Of a stretch of 14,122 nucleotides of DNA, positions 1 to 6,945 are shown piece by piece (the stretch's first letter is position 1; each line of letters starts with the position of its first letter). This stretch comes from a bacterium. GTDB taxonomy: Bacteria; Babelota; Babeliae; Babelales; JABDEC01. The DNA lies in assembly GCA_947481115.1 (NCBI GenBank), contig CANKEI010000026.1:1-14122 (forward strand), written 5' to 3'. Made by a program: the position numbers and the translations under genes. A model generated the notes under the pieces. The model saw nothing but the letters and a program-made list of their open reading frames with translations. It was not told the DNA's origin and did no database searches.

Positions 1-38
1 AAATAGGTAGTTTTAAGCAAATACATTAAATAAATAAT

Positions 39-44
39 GGAGAG
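39..44 (+). promoter_or_regulatory. Ribosome binding site that sets the ankyrin gene start
   Basis: GGAGAG lies 7 bases before the ATG at 52. An in-frame ATG at 37 overlaps this site, so it cannot use it. The ATG at 52 also puts a basic stretch directly before the hydrophobic signal segment, so I take 52 as the start. Confidence 0.7.
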
Positions 45-51
45 TTATATC

Positions 52-1506
52 ATGAATAATCAAACTAAAAATAATCGAATTTTATCTAAAATCTTACCAG
101 TATTTTTATTGGTTAGTATAAGTCTAAGTTCATGGTCAATTAATGGCATGGACAGTATCGGTAAGGCTATTGATAAACTAACTAATATTAGGTTAAGTGA
201 AGCAGCCCCAGCGGTCCTAGGCATAGCGTTAGCAGCCATGGTCGCTAAGGCTCTTTATAATAAGTCTAAGGCTAAAGTAATTAGCTTAAACTCCGCTGCT
301 GCCAATGGTTTTTTAGATGTTGTTAGAGCGTTGCTTGCGGCTGGTGCTAATGTAGAAGCTAAAGATCATAATGGCCGTACTGTTCTTTTTTATGCTGCTA
401 GTATGGGTCATTTAGATATTGTTAGAGAATTGCTTGCGGCTGGTGCTGATGTAGAAGCTAAAGATAATTATGGCGATACTGTTCTTTTTTATGCTGCTAG
501 TAGGGGTCATTTAGATATTGTTAGAGAATTGCTTGCGGCTGGTGCTGATGTAGAAGCTAAAAATAATTATGGCGATACTGTTCTTTTTTATGCTGCTGAT
601 GTGGGTCTTCTTGATATTGTTAGAGAATTGATTGCAGCTGGTGCTGAAATTCCGGAAGCATACAGGACTCATCATTTGATTTTAGCTATACCAGAGAAAT
701 TGAGAAATAAGCCTACAATTGTGCGTGCTTTGACATCAGGATACAGCAAGCAAATTGAAAAGGTATTTGGTGATCTCGAAATGATGATTGCTGCAAAATC
801 TGTAAATGTTGATGATTTAATAGCTTATAAATTTGTGATAAATTTTGGCCAAGAAATCGTGAGTGGATTTAGAGCTACTGGTATTCCATCAGAAGAGTTC
901 TCTATTTTAGATTTAGCGATCTTAAATAACAATGCACCCCTAGTAGATAGTTTGTTGATGGCCGGCATGAATCATAAAGATTTAACGCAACAAACATTGG
1001 GGTTATTAAAAGATTTTCCAATGCCAAATCATGAAGGTGGTGCCCTTGAGAGCAAGCATGGCGACGAAGAAGATGCAATAAACTCGCAAGAAATTGCGAA
1101 TATGATTTATTACGCTACTATGGCGGCGGCTGATCATATTCAAAATATGATCGAAGCAGATCTAGATTGTTCAACTGGTCAACCTACTATTAGTTTGAGC
1201 TATAATCTTGAAACAATTCCTGCGTCAGCATTGCGTTATGCTAAAGCAAATTTAGCATTAAAAAATCGTCAAAAAGCAAAAGCAGCGGCTGAATTCTTGG
1301 CTGCGGTTAGTGTTGATAGTGAGCAATTAAGTAGGAGAATTGTTAGTGTGGTCAAAGTGCCAAAAGAAAGTGCTATGGCTAAGCTTAGAGCGGCTGATAA
1401 GGCTGCTGCAAAAGCAGCATTTACAGCAAAATGCATGAGAAATCTTGAAATGGGCCTTTATGGCACCTCAGACTGGCGACCTGCCGGTTGGTGGAAGACG
1501 TGGTAA
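52..1506 (+). CDS. Exported ankyrin-repeat protein
   Basis: Predicted 484 residues. Residues 1-33 look like a Sec signal: basic start, then a hydrophobic stretch around residues 15-27. A second hydrophobic helix lies near 51-66 and could anchor the protein in a membrane. Ankyrin repeats of 33 residues cover about 76-200, with the usual G-x-T-x-L-x-x-A-A helix start (here D-T-V-L-F-Y-A-A) and L-L-A-A-G-A-D-V turns. A weaker ankyrin-like stretch lies near 283-315. The C-terminal 90 residues are rich in Ala and Lys and probably helical, and match no family I recognise. Ankyrin repeats bind proteins, and exported forms in host-associated bacteria often act on host targets; that role here is inference. 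The next gene begins 94 bases on, so it may have its own promoter. Certain as an ankyrin protein, unknown in function. Confidence 0.9.
   Translation: MNNQTKNNRILSKILPVFLLVSISLSSWSINGMDSIGKAIDKLTNIRLSEAAPAVLGIALAAMVAKALYNKSKAKVISLNSAAANGFLDVVRALLAAGANVEAKDHNGRTVLFYAASMGHLDIVRELLAAGADVEAKDNYGDTVLFYAASRGHLDIVRELLAAGADVEAKNNYGDTVLFYAADVGLLDIVRELIAAGAEIPEAYRTHHLILAIPEKLRNKPTIVRALTSGYSKQIEKVFGDLEMMIAAKSVNVDDLIAYKFVINFGQEIVSGFRATGIPSEEFSILDLAILNNNAPLVDSLLMAGMNHKDLTQQTLGLLKDFPMPNHEGGALESKHGDEEDAINSQEIANMIYYATMAAADHIQNMIEADLDCSTGQPTISLSYNLETIPASALRYAKANLALKNRQKAKAAAEFLAAVSVDSEQLSRRIVSVVKVPKESAMAKLRAADKAAAKAAFTAKCMRNLEMGLYGTSDWRPAGWWKTW
322..648 (+). repeat. 99-bp tandem repeat encoding ankyrin units
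   Basis: The motif GTTAGAG recurs at 322, 421, 520 and 619, an exact 99-base period (33 codons). The first 75 bases of the units at 421 and 520 differ at a single position. The unit at 322 differs from that at 421 at about 8 positions, mostly changing the amino acid. This suggests recent duplication or gene conversion within the array. Confidence 0.9.
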
Positions 1507-1587
1507 AATTTTTATACAGCTGCAAAAATTCTAAATTATGCTAACCTAAGCGCATTAAATCTATATCTTACAGATAATTACACAGCC

Positions 1588-1594
1588 AAGGGGT
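1588..1594 (+). promoter_or_regulatory. Ribosome binding site of the tolB-like gene
   Basis: AAGGGGT ends 6 bases before the ATG at 1601 and supports that start. Confidence 0.6.
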
Positions 1595-1600
1595 AGTCTA

Positions 1601-2968
1601 ATGTCCAAGCTATTACAAATAATTTTAGTTTCCAGTCTTTTAGTAAGTTGTTTAATTGGTAATTTTAATAATTTATTTAGCGCAACTAGTAATAACACTA
1701 GTAATAATTTTAATTTAACTGTAAATACAGCCAATCAAGCGGCGCAGATGCCATTAATGATTATCTCACTCGGTAAACTAGATGAGCGCATGAGTCGTTT
1801 AACCGATCAGGTTTCGCGTGATTTAGAACTAAGTGGCCAATTTAGCATTCAGGTGCAAGAAGGGCATCCCGAAATTACTAGCGTCAGTGAGTTAAAAAAA
1901 TTAAGTCAGCAGCAATTTCCGTTAGCGATTTTTTTGAACTTTAATAGTGCAGATAAGTCTGAAATAGAGTGGCGTTTATACGATACTGTAAACGCTAAGA
2001 TGTTAGCTGGTAAAAAAGTCTATTACCATAATTTAAAATTAAAAGCGGTGGCGCATGAATTAGCGCAGCAAGTTTGGCTTGAGCTAACTGGCACAGTGGG
2101 CTGTTTTAAAACGGTAATCGCGGCTTGTAAGCGATACAAAAAACCGAATGGTAAATTTGGTCAGCAAATTTATGCTTTACATGTGACTGATGGTTTAAAT
2201 TCTAGCGTTGCACATCAGCATAAGCAGATTGTTTCAGCACCGACTGCCAATTTTGCGCCTCGGTGGCATGCTACTAAACCAGTCTTGTATTACGCGCAAC
2301 AAACGGTGCGTAACGTCAGATTAATGTCTTTAGATAGCGCGTACAAAAATAAAATTGTTGCTGATTTCGATGGCTTAAATTTAACGCCTGCTTTTGCGCA
2401 AGATGGTAAAATTGCTTTAACGTTATCATGGCAGGGTAAAGAACGGTTGTGTAGCTATAAGTACCAAAATCACAAAGCGCAATTCGAATCACTAACTGGC
2501 CCAGATATTGATGCGTTATCGCCTAAATTTATGGATAATAACAGAATTTTATTTTGCGCGATTAATCATAAAAATATGCCTAGAATTGCAATTTATGATT
2601 TACGTACGAGTGACTTAGATTATATTACTGATCATAAATATGCCGTATCGCCAGACTACTGTGCAGTTACCCAAAAAATTATTTATTGTAAAAAAGTTGA
2701 CGGAGTGCAACAAATATTTGTTTGCCAGTTACAGCAAAATGGTTTAGTTAATAACCATAAGCAATTAACTTTTAGTAAAGGTGATAAAGATAATTGCAAT
2801 TGGTCACCATGTGGTAATTACATTATTTATTCAGATGAATTTAATAACCAATCACGTATAGGGTTATATAACTGTTTAACTAACAAGACCCAGTATTTAA
2901 CTCCTGCTGGCGAACATTGGAGTTTTCCAAATTGGTCGCCAGTCTATATGGAAATTCCCTTTATATAG
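1601..2968 (+). CDS. tolB: TolB-like beta-propeller protein
   Basis: 455 residues, close to the usual length of TolB, the periplasmic Tol-Pal component that supports outer-membrane integrity and cell division. Residues 1-28 are an export signal. Residues about 50-165 match the mixed alpha/beta TolB N-terminal domain. Residues about 200-447 form a WD40-like (PD40) propeller, seen in the repeated N-W-S-P motifs (W401-S-P and W445-S-P), the S-P-K-F blade start near 307 and Q-L-T-F at 388-391. Two oddities: residues 14-17 (L-V-S-C) form a lipobox-like site, and about ten further cysteines are scattered through the mature part, many for a periplasmic protein. No tolQ, tolR, tolA or pal lies next to it. 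A general PD40-propeller protein is the alternative. No terminator is seen before ftsH, 64 bases on. Confidence 0.8.
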   Translation: MSKLLQIILVSSLLVSCLIGNFNNLFSATSNNTSNNFNLTVNTANQAAQMPLMIISLGKLDERMSRLTDQVSRDLELSGQFSIQVQEGHPEITSVSELKKLSQQQFPLAIFLNFNSADKSEIEWRLYDTVNAKMLAGKKVYYHNLKLKAVAHELAQQVWLELTGTVGCFKTVIAACKRYKKPNGKFGQQIYALHVTDGLNSSVAHQHKQIVSAPTANFAPRWHATKPVLYYAQQTVRNVRLMSLDSAYKNKIVADFDGLNLTPAFAQDGKIALTLSWQGKERLCSYKYQNHKAQFESLTGPDIDALSPKFMDNNRILFCAINHKNMPRIAIYDLRTSDLDYITDHKYAVSPDYCAVTQKIIYCKKVDGVQQIFVCQLQQNGLVNNHKQLTFSKGDKDNCNWSPCGNYIIYSDEFNNQSRIGLYNCLTNKTQYLTPAGEHWSFPNWSPVYMEIPFI

Positions 2969-3032
2969 GCTATACTTTAGAAATATTTAAAAAATAGTTA
3001 TTTAATTTATTTGATGAAAGTTCTAGATATCT

Positions 3033-4889
3033 ATGAAAAAATTTAAACAAAAGCTATTTGGTAATGGTAACAAAGGTGGTAATCCTGGTGGCCCGCGCAA
3101 TCTGGTTTTAGCAGTATTATTTTTTGTATTGTGTTTAGCTTTATTAACTAAGCTTGGTGATTTAACTAAGGGTGTAACACAAATACCATACTCTAAATTT
3201 ATTGAACAAGTAGAGCAAAATAAGGTTAAATCGGTTCGTGTAGATGGGGCTGAAATTTCCGGTGAATTTAAAGATGGGGCACATTTTGTGACGGTGATTG
3301 TTGAAACACCGACAAATTGGGAATTATTAAAAAAACATAATGTCGAAATTAATGTTGAAGAACCAGCGAATAGCATGAGCTTCTGGTACATTATGTTCCT
3401 AGTTATGTTATTGACGACTGTCGTACCAGGTCTAATTTGGTATTTCACACAAAAATCTAAAAATGGTTCTGGTGGTGGTGCTGGCGGTATTTTCTCGATG
3501 GGTAAAAGCCGTGCTAAGTTATTTATGCCTTCGACCATTAAAGATAATTTTAATTCCGTAGCTGGCGCTCAAGAAGCTAAAGAAGAATTATACGACGTCG
3601 TAGACTTCTTAAGATACCCAGCCAAATATCAGCGCTTAGGTGCTAAAATATCGCGTGGCGTATTATTAATTGGTGAGCCTGGTAATGGTAAGACCTTATT
3701 AGCACGTGCAGTAGCTGGCGAAGCTAATTGTCCATTTTTTAGTATCAGTGGTTCAGATTTCATTGAAGTATTTGTGGGTGTTGGTGCAGCACGTGTTCGT
3801 GATCTATTTGAACAGGCCCGTAAAAAAGCACCATGCATTATTTTTATTGATGAGATCGATGCTGTTGGTCGTCATCGTGGCAGTGGCATGGGTGGCGGTC
3901 ATGATGAACGCGAACAAACTTTAAATCAGCTATTAACTGAGATGGATGGTTTTGAAACTACTAAAGATCCAGTGATTGTAATCGCAGCAACTAATCGCCC
4001 AGATGTGCTAGATAAAGCATTGTTAAGACCTGGTCGTTTTGATCGTCGCGTAGAAGTGCCATATCCAGATTTAAAAAGTCGTGAACAGATTTTAAAATTA
4101 CATGCTGCTAAAGTTAAAATGTCGCCAGAGGTAGATTTACAAAAAATTGCTCGTGGTACGCCAGGGTTTTCCGGTGCTGATCTAGCTAATTTGATTAATG
4201 AAGCGGCTTTAATAGCTTCTAAAACTGACCAGACAGATATAAATTTAAACGATTTAGAAGAAGCTCGCGATAAAGTAACTTTGGGCAAAGAAAATAAATC
4301 GATTATCCTGACTGAAAATGATCGCAAAATTACCGCGGTTCACGAAGCAGGACATGCTTTAGTAGCCTTGTTATTACCAGAAGTTAGTGATCCATTGCAT
4401 AAAGTAACGATTATTCCGCGGGGACGAGCCCTAGGCGTAACACATTCATTACCAGTTGGTGAAAAACATAATGCGACCAAGCAAGAGTTTTTAGCTAAAG
4501 TAGCGATGTGCTTAGGTGGTCGTGTAGCAGAGCAAATTGTGTTTAATGATTTAACAACTGGTGCTTATAGTGACTTTAGAACTGCCACTGAAATTGTACG
4601 CAACATGGTTTGTCTCTATGGCATGTCTGAGAAATTAGGCAATGTGATTTATGGCCGTAGAAATCATGGCGAATTTGAGTTCTCAGAAAAAACTGCGGAA
4701 CTGATTGATGCTGAAGTACTAGTAATTATGGATCAGTGTTTGGCGCATGCTAATCAGTTGATTACGGCTAATCGTGATAAATTAGATTTGTTGTCACAAG
4801 CGTTATTAGAAAAAGAAACGCTCTATGCGGCTGAAATTTATGAACTACTGGGAATTACGCCTAGAGAAGATCTGCGATTTAATATTTAG
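3033..4889 (+). CDS. ftsH: FtsH, membrane-bound ATP-dependent zinc metalloprotease
   Basis: 618 residues, typical of the family. FtsH forms a hexamer in the inner membrane and degrades misfolded membrane proteins and some cytosolic regulators. Two membrane helices (about 23-40 and 117-138) flank a short periplasmic domain. The AAA+ module has Walker A G214-EPGNGK-T221, the pore motif F247-V-G, Walker B with D273-E274, and the second region of homology at about 319-339 with arginine fingers R332 and R335. The protease domain has the zinc motif H437-E-A-G-H441, with D514 as likely third ligand. Walker A reads GEPGNGKT instead of the usual GPPGTGKT. The ribosome binding site is weak (GAAAG about 12 bases upstream). 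The phosphatase gene follows after 29 bases, probably in the same transcript. Confidence 0.97.
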   Translation: MKKFKQKLFGNGNKGGNPGGPRNLVLAVLFFVLCLALLTKLGDLTKGVTQIPYSKFIEQVEQNKVKSVRVDGAEISGEFKDGAHFVTVIVETPTNWELLKKHNVEINVEEPANSMSFWYIMFLVMLLTTVVPGLIWYFTQKSKNGSGGGAGGIFSMGKSRAKLFMPSTIKDNFNSVAGAQEAKEELYDVVDFLRYPAKYQRLGAKISRGVLLIGEPGNGKTLLARAVAGEANCPFFSISGSDFIEVFVGVGAARVRDLFEQARKKAPCIIFIDEIDAVGRHRGSGMGGGHDEREQTLNQLLTEMDGFETTKDPVIVIAATNRPDVLDKALLRPGRFDRRVEVPYPDLKSREQILKLHAAKVKMSPEVDLQKIARGTPGFSGADLANLINEAALIASKTDQTDINLNDLEEARDKVTLGKENKSIILTENDRKITAVHEAGHALVALLLPEVSDPLHKVTIIPRGRALGVTHSLPVGEKHNATKQEFLAKVAMCLGGRVAEQIVFNDLTTGAYSDFRTATEIVRNMVCLYGMSEKLGNVIYGRRNHGEFEFSEKTAELIDAEVLVIMDQCLAHANQLITANRDKLDLLSQALLEKETLYAAEIYELLGITPREDLRFNI

Positions 4890-4918
4890 GTATTTTAAAT
4901 TATTACGCGAGTTGTGGT

Positions 4919-5704
4919 GTGATTTTGCCAGATTTAGTTAAGCAGATGGAGCCGTTAGTCCGATCGGCGGGCCAAGCGATTATGGGTTACTTTCGGCATG
5001 ATTTTCAGCAACGTGAGAAATCACTTGGTGATTTTGTGACTGCAGCTGATCTAGCTAGCCAGGAAATCTTAATTGCGGGGCTGACTAAATTGTTGCCTCA
5101 GGCGCGAATAATTTCTGAAGAATTAGCTAATTTGCAAACATTACAGATCGATCACCCAGCAGAATACTGTTGGGTGATCGATCCTTTAGATGGAACTAAT
5201 AACTTTCGGCGTGGGATTCCCCATTTTGCGATCTCTATAGCGCTAGTTCAAAGCCAAAAAACTGTTTTGGGTGTAATTTATGATCCAGTATGCCAGGATT
5301 TTTTTTATGCTATTTCAGGCCAAGGGGTCTATTACAATCACCAGCGAGTTACAGTTAAATCAGATAATCTAAATAATTCCGATCACCCAGATAATATTTT
5401 TCACAATCGCTTAATCACTACTAATATCAAAGACATTTATTTATTGAACCTAGAATTAGAGGGTGTTCTATTACGTAAATTTGGTAGTGCAGCTTTAGAT
5501 TTGGCCTATGCGGCTATGGGTTGGATCGATTTAGTAGCTTATCAGGGATTATATCACTGGGATTTTGCGGCGGGGGAATTATTAGTTTTAGAGGCCCAAA
5601 AAGCGTTCCACCAGGTTCATTTACCCCATAGTTGGGGCGGGCAACAACAAATTTTAGCAGGTTCAGCACCCCTGGTAATCCAAATGTGTAGATATATTAA
5701 TTAA
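4919..5704 (+). CDS. Inositol monophosphatase family protein (SuhB/CysQ-like)
   Basis: 261 residues, the family's usual size. These Mg2+-dependent enzymes remove phosphate from small molecules such as inositol phosphates, 3'-phosphoadenosine 5'-phosphate or sugar phosphates. The metal site is complete: E67-E68, then D88-P-L-D91-G-T with the W-V-I-D-P-L-D-G-T-N-N-F signature at 85-96, then W214-D215-F-A-A-G. The substrate cannot be told from the sequence. The start is GTG at 4919 with no strong ribosome binding site; an in-frame ATG at 4946 is possible, but starting there would shorten the N-terminal helix that precedes A-G-Q-A-I-M. It lies 29 bases after ftsH and is probably co-transcribed with it. 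Confidence 0.9.
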   Translation: MILPDLVKQMEPLVRSAGQAIMGYFRHDFQQREKSLGDFVTAADLASQEILIAGLTKLLPQARIISEELANLQTLQIDHPAEYCWVIDPLDGTNNFRRGIPHFAISIALVQSQKTVLGVIYDPVCQDFFYAISGQGVYYNHQRVTVKSDNLNNSDHPDNIFHNRLITTNIKDIYLLNLELEGVLLRKFGSAALDLAYAAMGWIDLVAYQGLYHWDFAAGELLVLEAQKAFHQVHLPHSWGGQQQILAGSAPLVIQMCRYIN

Positions 5705-5709
5705 TTAAT

Positions 5710-5738
5710 TTGAAAAAAAGCTCAGATTTTAGTACCAT
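5710..5738 (+). promoter_or_regulatory. Candidate sigma-70 promoter of rpmB-rpsT
   Basis: TTGAAA (5710-5715) and TACCAT (5733-5738) are separated by 17 bases, giving a leader of about 50 bases before rpmB. The -10 is imperfect. Position, after one gene and before a ribosomal protein pair, makes a promoter plausible. Confidence 0.35.
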
Positions 5739-5796
5739 ATCTAAGTATTAATTCGAATCTTCAAAATGCTTCAATTCTGTAGAGGTATACCGAAAA

Positions 5797-6000
5797 ATGG
5801 CAAGGATTTGCGTCGTTTGCGATAAACGTCCGAGAGTGGCTAACCTAGTAAGTCACGCAAATAACAAAGTTAAACGCTGGGTATACCCAAATGTGCATAG
5901 AATGCGATTTACGCTTTGCGCAGATGGGGGCAACCGTGTACATGCTGGTTCAGTATGTGCCAAATGTGTTAAAGCTGGTAAAGTTAAAAAAATCGTATAA
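5797..6000 (+). CDS. rpmB: Large-subunit ribosomal protein bL28
   Basis: 67 residues, a compact bL28. The N-terminus M-A-R-I-C-V-V-C and the R-R/W-x-P-N core (W28-V-Y-P-N-V) are typical of the family. Two Cys pairs, C5/C8 and C54/C57, form the zinc-binding version of the protein, so ribosome assembly in this organism would use zinc here. AGAGG at 5781-5785 lies about 11 bases before the ATG. rpsT follows after 12 bases, so the two are surely one operon. The neighbour rpmG, which often accompanies rpmB, is not here. Confidence 0.95.
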   Translation: MARICVVCDKRPRVANLVSHANNKVKRWVYPNVHRMRFTLCADGGNRVHAGSVCAKCVKAGKVKKIV

Positions 6001-6012
6001 GTAGGGATTTAA

Positions 6013-6288
6013 ATGGCAAATATTAAATCGGCCCAGAAACGTGACCGCCAAGATAAAAAAAGGCGCGTGATCAATTTGGCTCGTAGTTCTGCACTTAAAA
6101 CAGCAGTTAAAAAAGTTCTCGCAGCTATCGAAAATAAAGAAGCAGCAGATACTGTTAAAAAATTATTTGTAGCGGCAGAGTCACAATTAGCGCGTGCGAA
6201 GCGTAAAGTTTTGCATCCTAATGCGACTGCGCGCAAAGTTGGTCGTTTAGCTAAACATGTTAATGTTTATACTAAATCAATCAAGTAA
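6013..6288 (+). CDS. rpsT: Small-subunit ribosomal protein bS20
   Basis: 91 residues, very basic and helical, starting M-A-N-I-K-S-A-Q-K-R, the characteristic bS20 opening. It binds 16S rRNA near the bottom of the 30S body. The K-x-x-x-x-H-P-N-A-T-A-R-K-x-G-R-L stretch at about 64-80 is also typical. TAGGGAT lies just upstream of the ATG as ribosome binding site. It is the second gene of the rpmB-rpsT unit and is followed by a strong terminator. Confidence 0.95.
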   Translation: MANIKSAQKRDRQDKKRRVINLARSSALKTAVKKVLAAIENKEAADTVKKLFVAAESQLARAKRKVLHPNATARKVGRLAKHVNVYTKSIK

Positions 6289-6289
6289 C

Positions 6290-6314
6290 AAAATTATATA
6301 TTATATATAATTTT
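6290..6314 (+). repeat. All-A/T hairpin after rpsT
   Basis: An 11-base perfect inverted repeat (6290-6300 and 6304-6314) with a 3-base loop, made only of A and T and running into a T-run. It stands directly before the main terminator. It may protect the 3' end of the mRNA or act as a weak first terminator. Confidence 0.5.
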
Positions 6315-6320
6315 TTATAT

Positions 6321-6354
6321 AAAATAGCACTGTGTTAAACGGTGCTATTTTTTT
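6321..6354 (+). terminator. Rho-independent terminator of rpmB-rpsT
   Basis: AAAATAGCAC (6321-6330) pairs perfectly with GTGCTATTTT (6342-6351), loop of 11 bases, with a T-run from 6348 to 6354. Placed about 30 bases after the rpsT stop and before the next gene's ribosome binding site. Confidence 0.85.
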
Positions 6355-6383
6355 AGGTAAAATCTATTAGGGAGAGTCTAGTT

Positions 6384-6938
6384 ATGTATAAATTTTTATG
6401 TACTGTAAGTCTTTTATTAAGCGTATGTTGTTTAAGTCTAGATGCGCTAACGGTGTTACCAAGTCGCAGGTTAAGCGCAGCACAAGCTGAAAGTAGTTTT
6501 GAGCGTAAAGCAGCTAGTAGATTGCCTGTTAGATTACCTGAATTTTCGCCCATAGATTCGCATGGCATTGTAGCGGAATTATTAGCTGCGCGGGTGAAAT
6601 TTTCTCGGATCAAGCAAAATTACATGCTATTACAAAAGTTATATGTGACACAGGTTGAGGAATTGCATGAGGAACTGCAAGAGTTAATATCAGTAGCACC
6701 AGTGGCACCAATAGTGCCATTAATACCACGATATATGAAAATTTGGCCTGAATATAAACATCGTGAAACAATTCAGAGTTTTTCTAGTGCCAGCCATACC
6801 ACAGGTTCTAGTTCAGGTAGATCTGCGGCCTCGACTGATTCTTTTGGCGCAACTGATTCAAGTGATTCTAATTGTACAATTTCTAGTCATGGCTCGAGAT
6901 TGTTATCACCAAGTAGCGATTCTGATGATCGCAGCTAA
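6384..6938 (+). CDS. Exported protein with a Ser/Asp-rich tail, function unknown
   Basis: 184 residues; no family recognised. A strong ribosome binding site (AGGGAGAG, 6369-6376) fixes the start. Residues 1-21 are a signal peptide, with a likely cut after L-D-A. Residues about 62-102 are a charged, leucine-rich helix that could form a coiled coil. A proline/valine spacer (V-A-P-V-A-P-I-V-P, about 104-112) follows. The last 50 residues are dominated by Ser, Asp, Thr and Gly and look disordered. The layout of signal, helix, linker and low-complexity tail suits a surface or secreted protein. It starts right after the rpsT terminator, so it needs its own promoter or read-through. It converges with mrdA, 7 bases between stops. 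Confidence 0.75.
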   Translation: MYKFLCTVSLLLSVCCLSLDALTVLPSRRLSAAQAESSFERKAASRLPVRLPEFSPIDSHGIVAELLAARVKFSRIKQNYMLLQKLYVTQVEELHEELQELISVAPVAPIVPLIPRYMKIWPEYKHRETIQSFSSASHTTGSSSGRSAASTDSFGATDSSDSNCTISSHGSRLLSPSSDSDDRS

Positions 6939-6945
6939 CTATTAC

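Noticed and set aside
2971..2976. -10 box TATACT for ftsH
   Set aside because: No acceptable -35 at 16-18 bases upstream; too weak to list as a promoter.
3014..3046. 10-codon upstream frame overlapping the ftsH start
   Set aside because: Could be a leader peptide, but its ATG overlaps the only ribosome-binding-like bases and there is no further support.
3023..3538. Minus-strand open frame of 171 codons opposite ftsH
   Set aside because: It lies wholly against the well-supported ftsH start region, has no family look, and is rich in Pro/Ser/Thr as expected from reading the opposite strand.
3926..4327. Minus-strand open frame inside ftsH
   Set aside because: Overlaps the conserved AAA+ domain coding; no ribosome binding site or family match.
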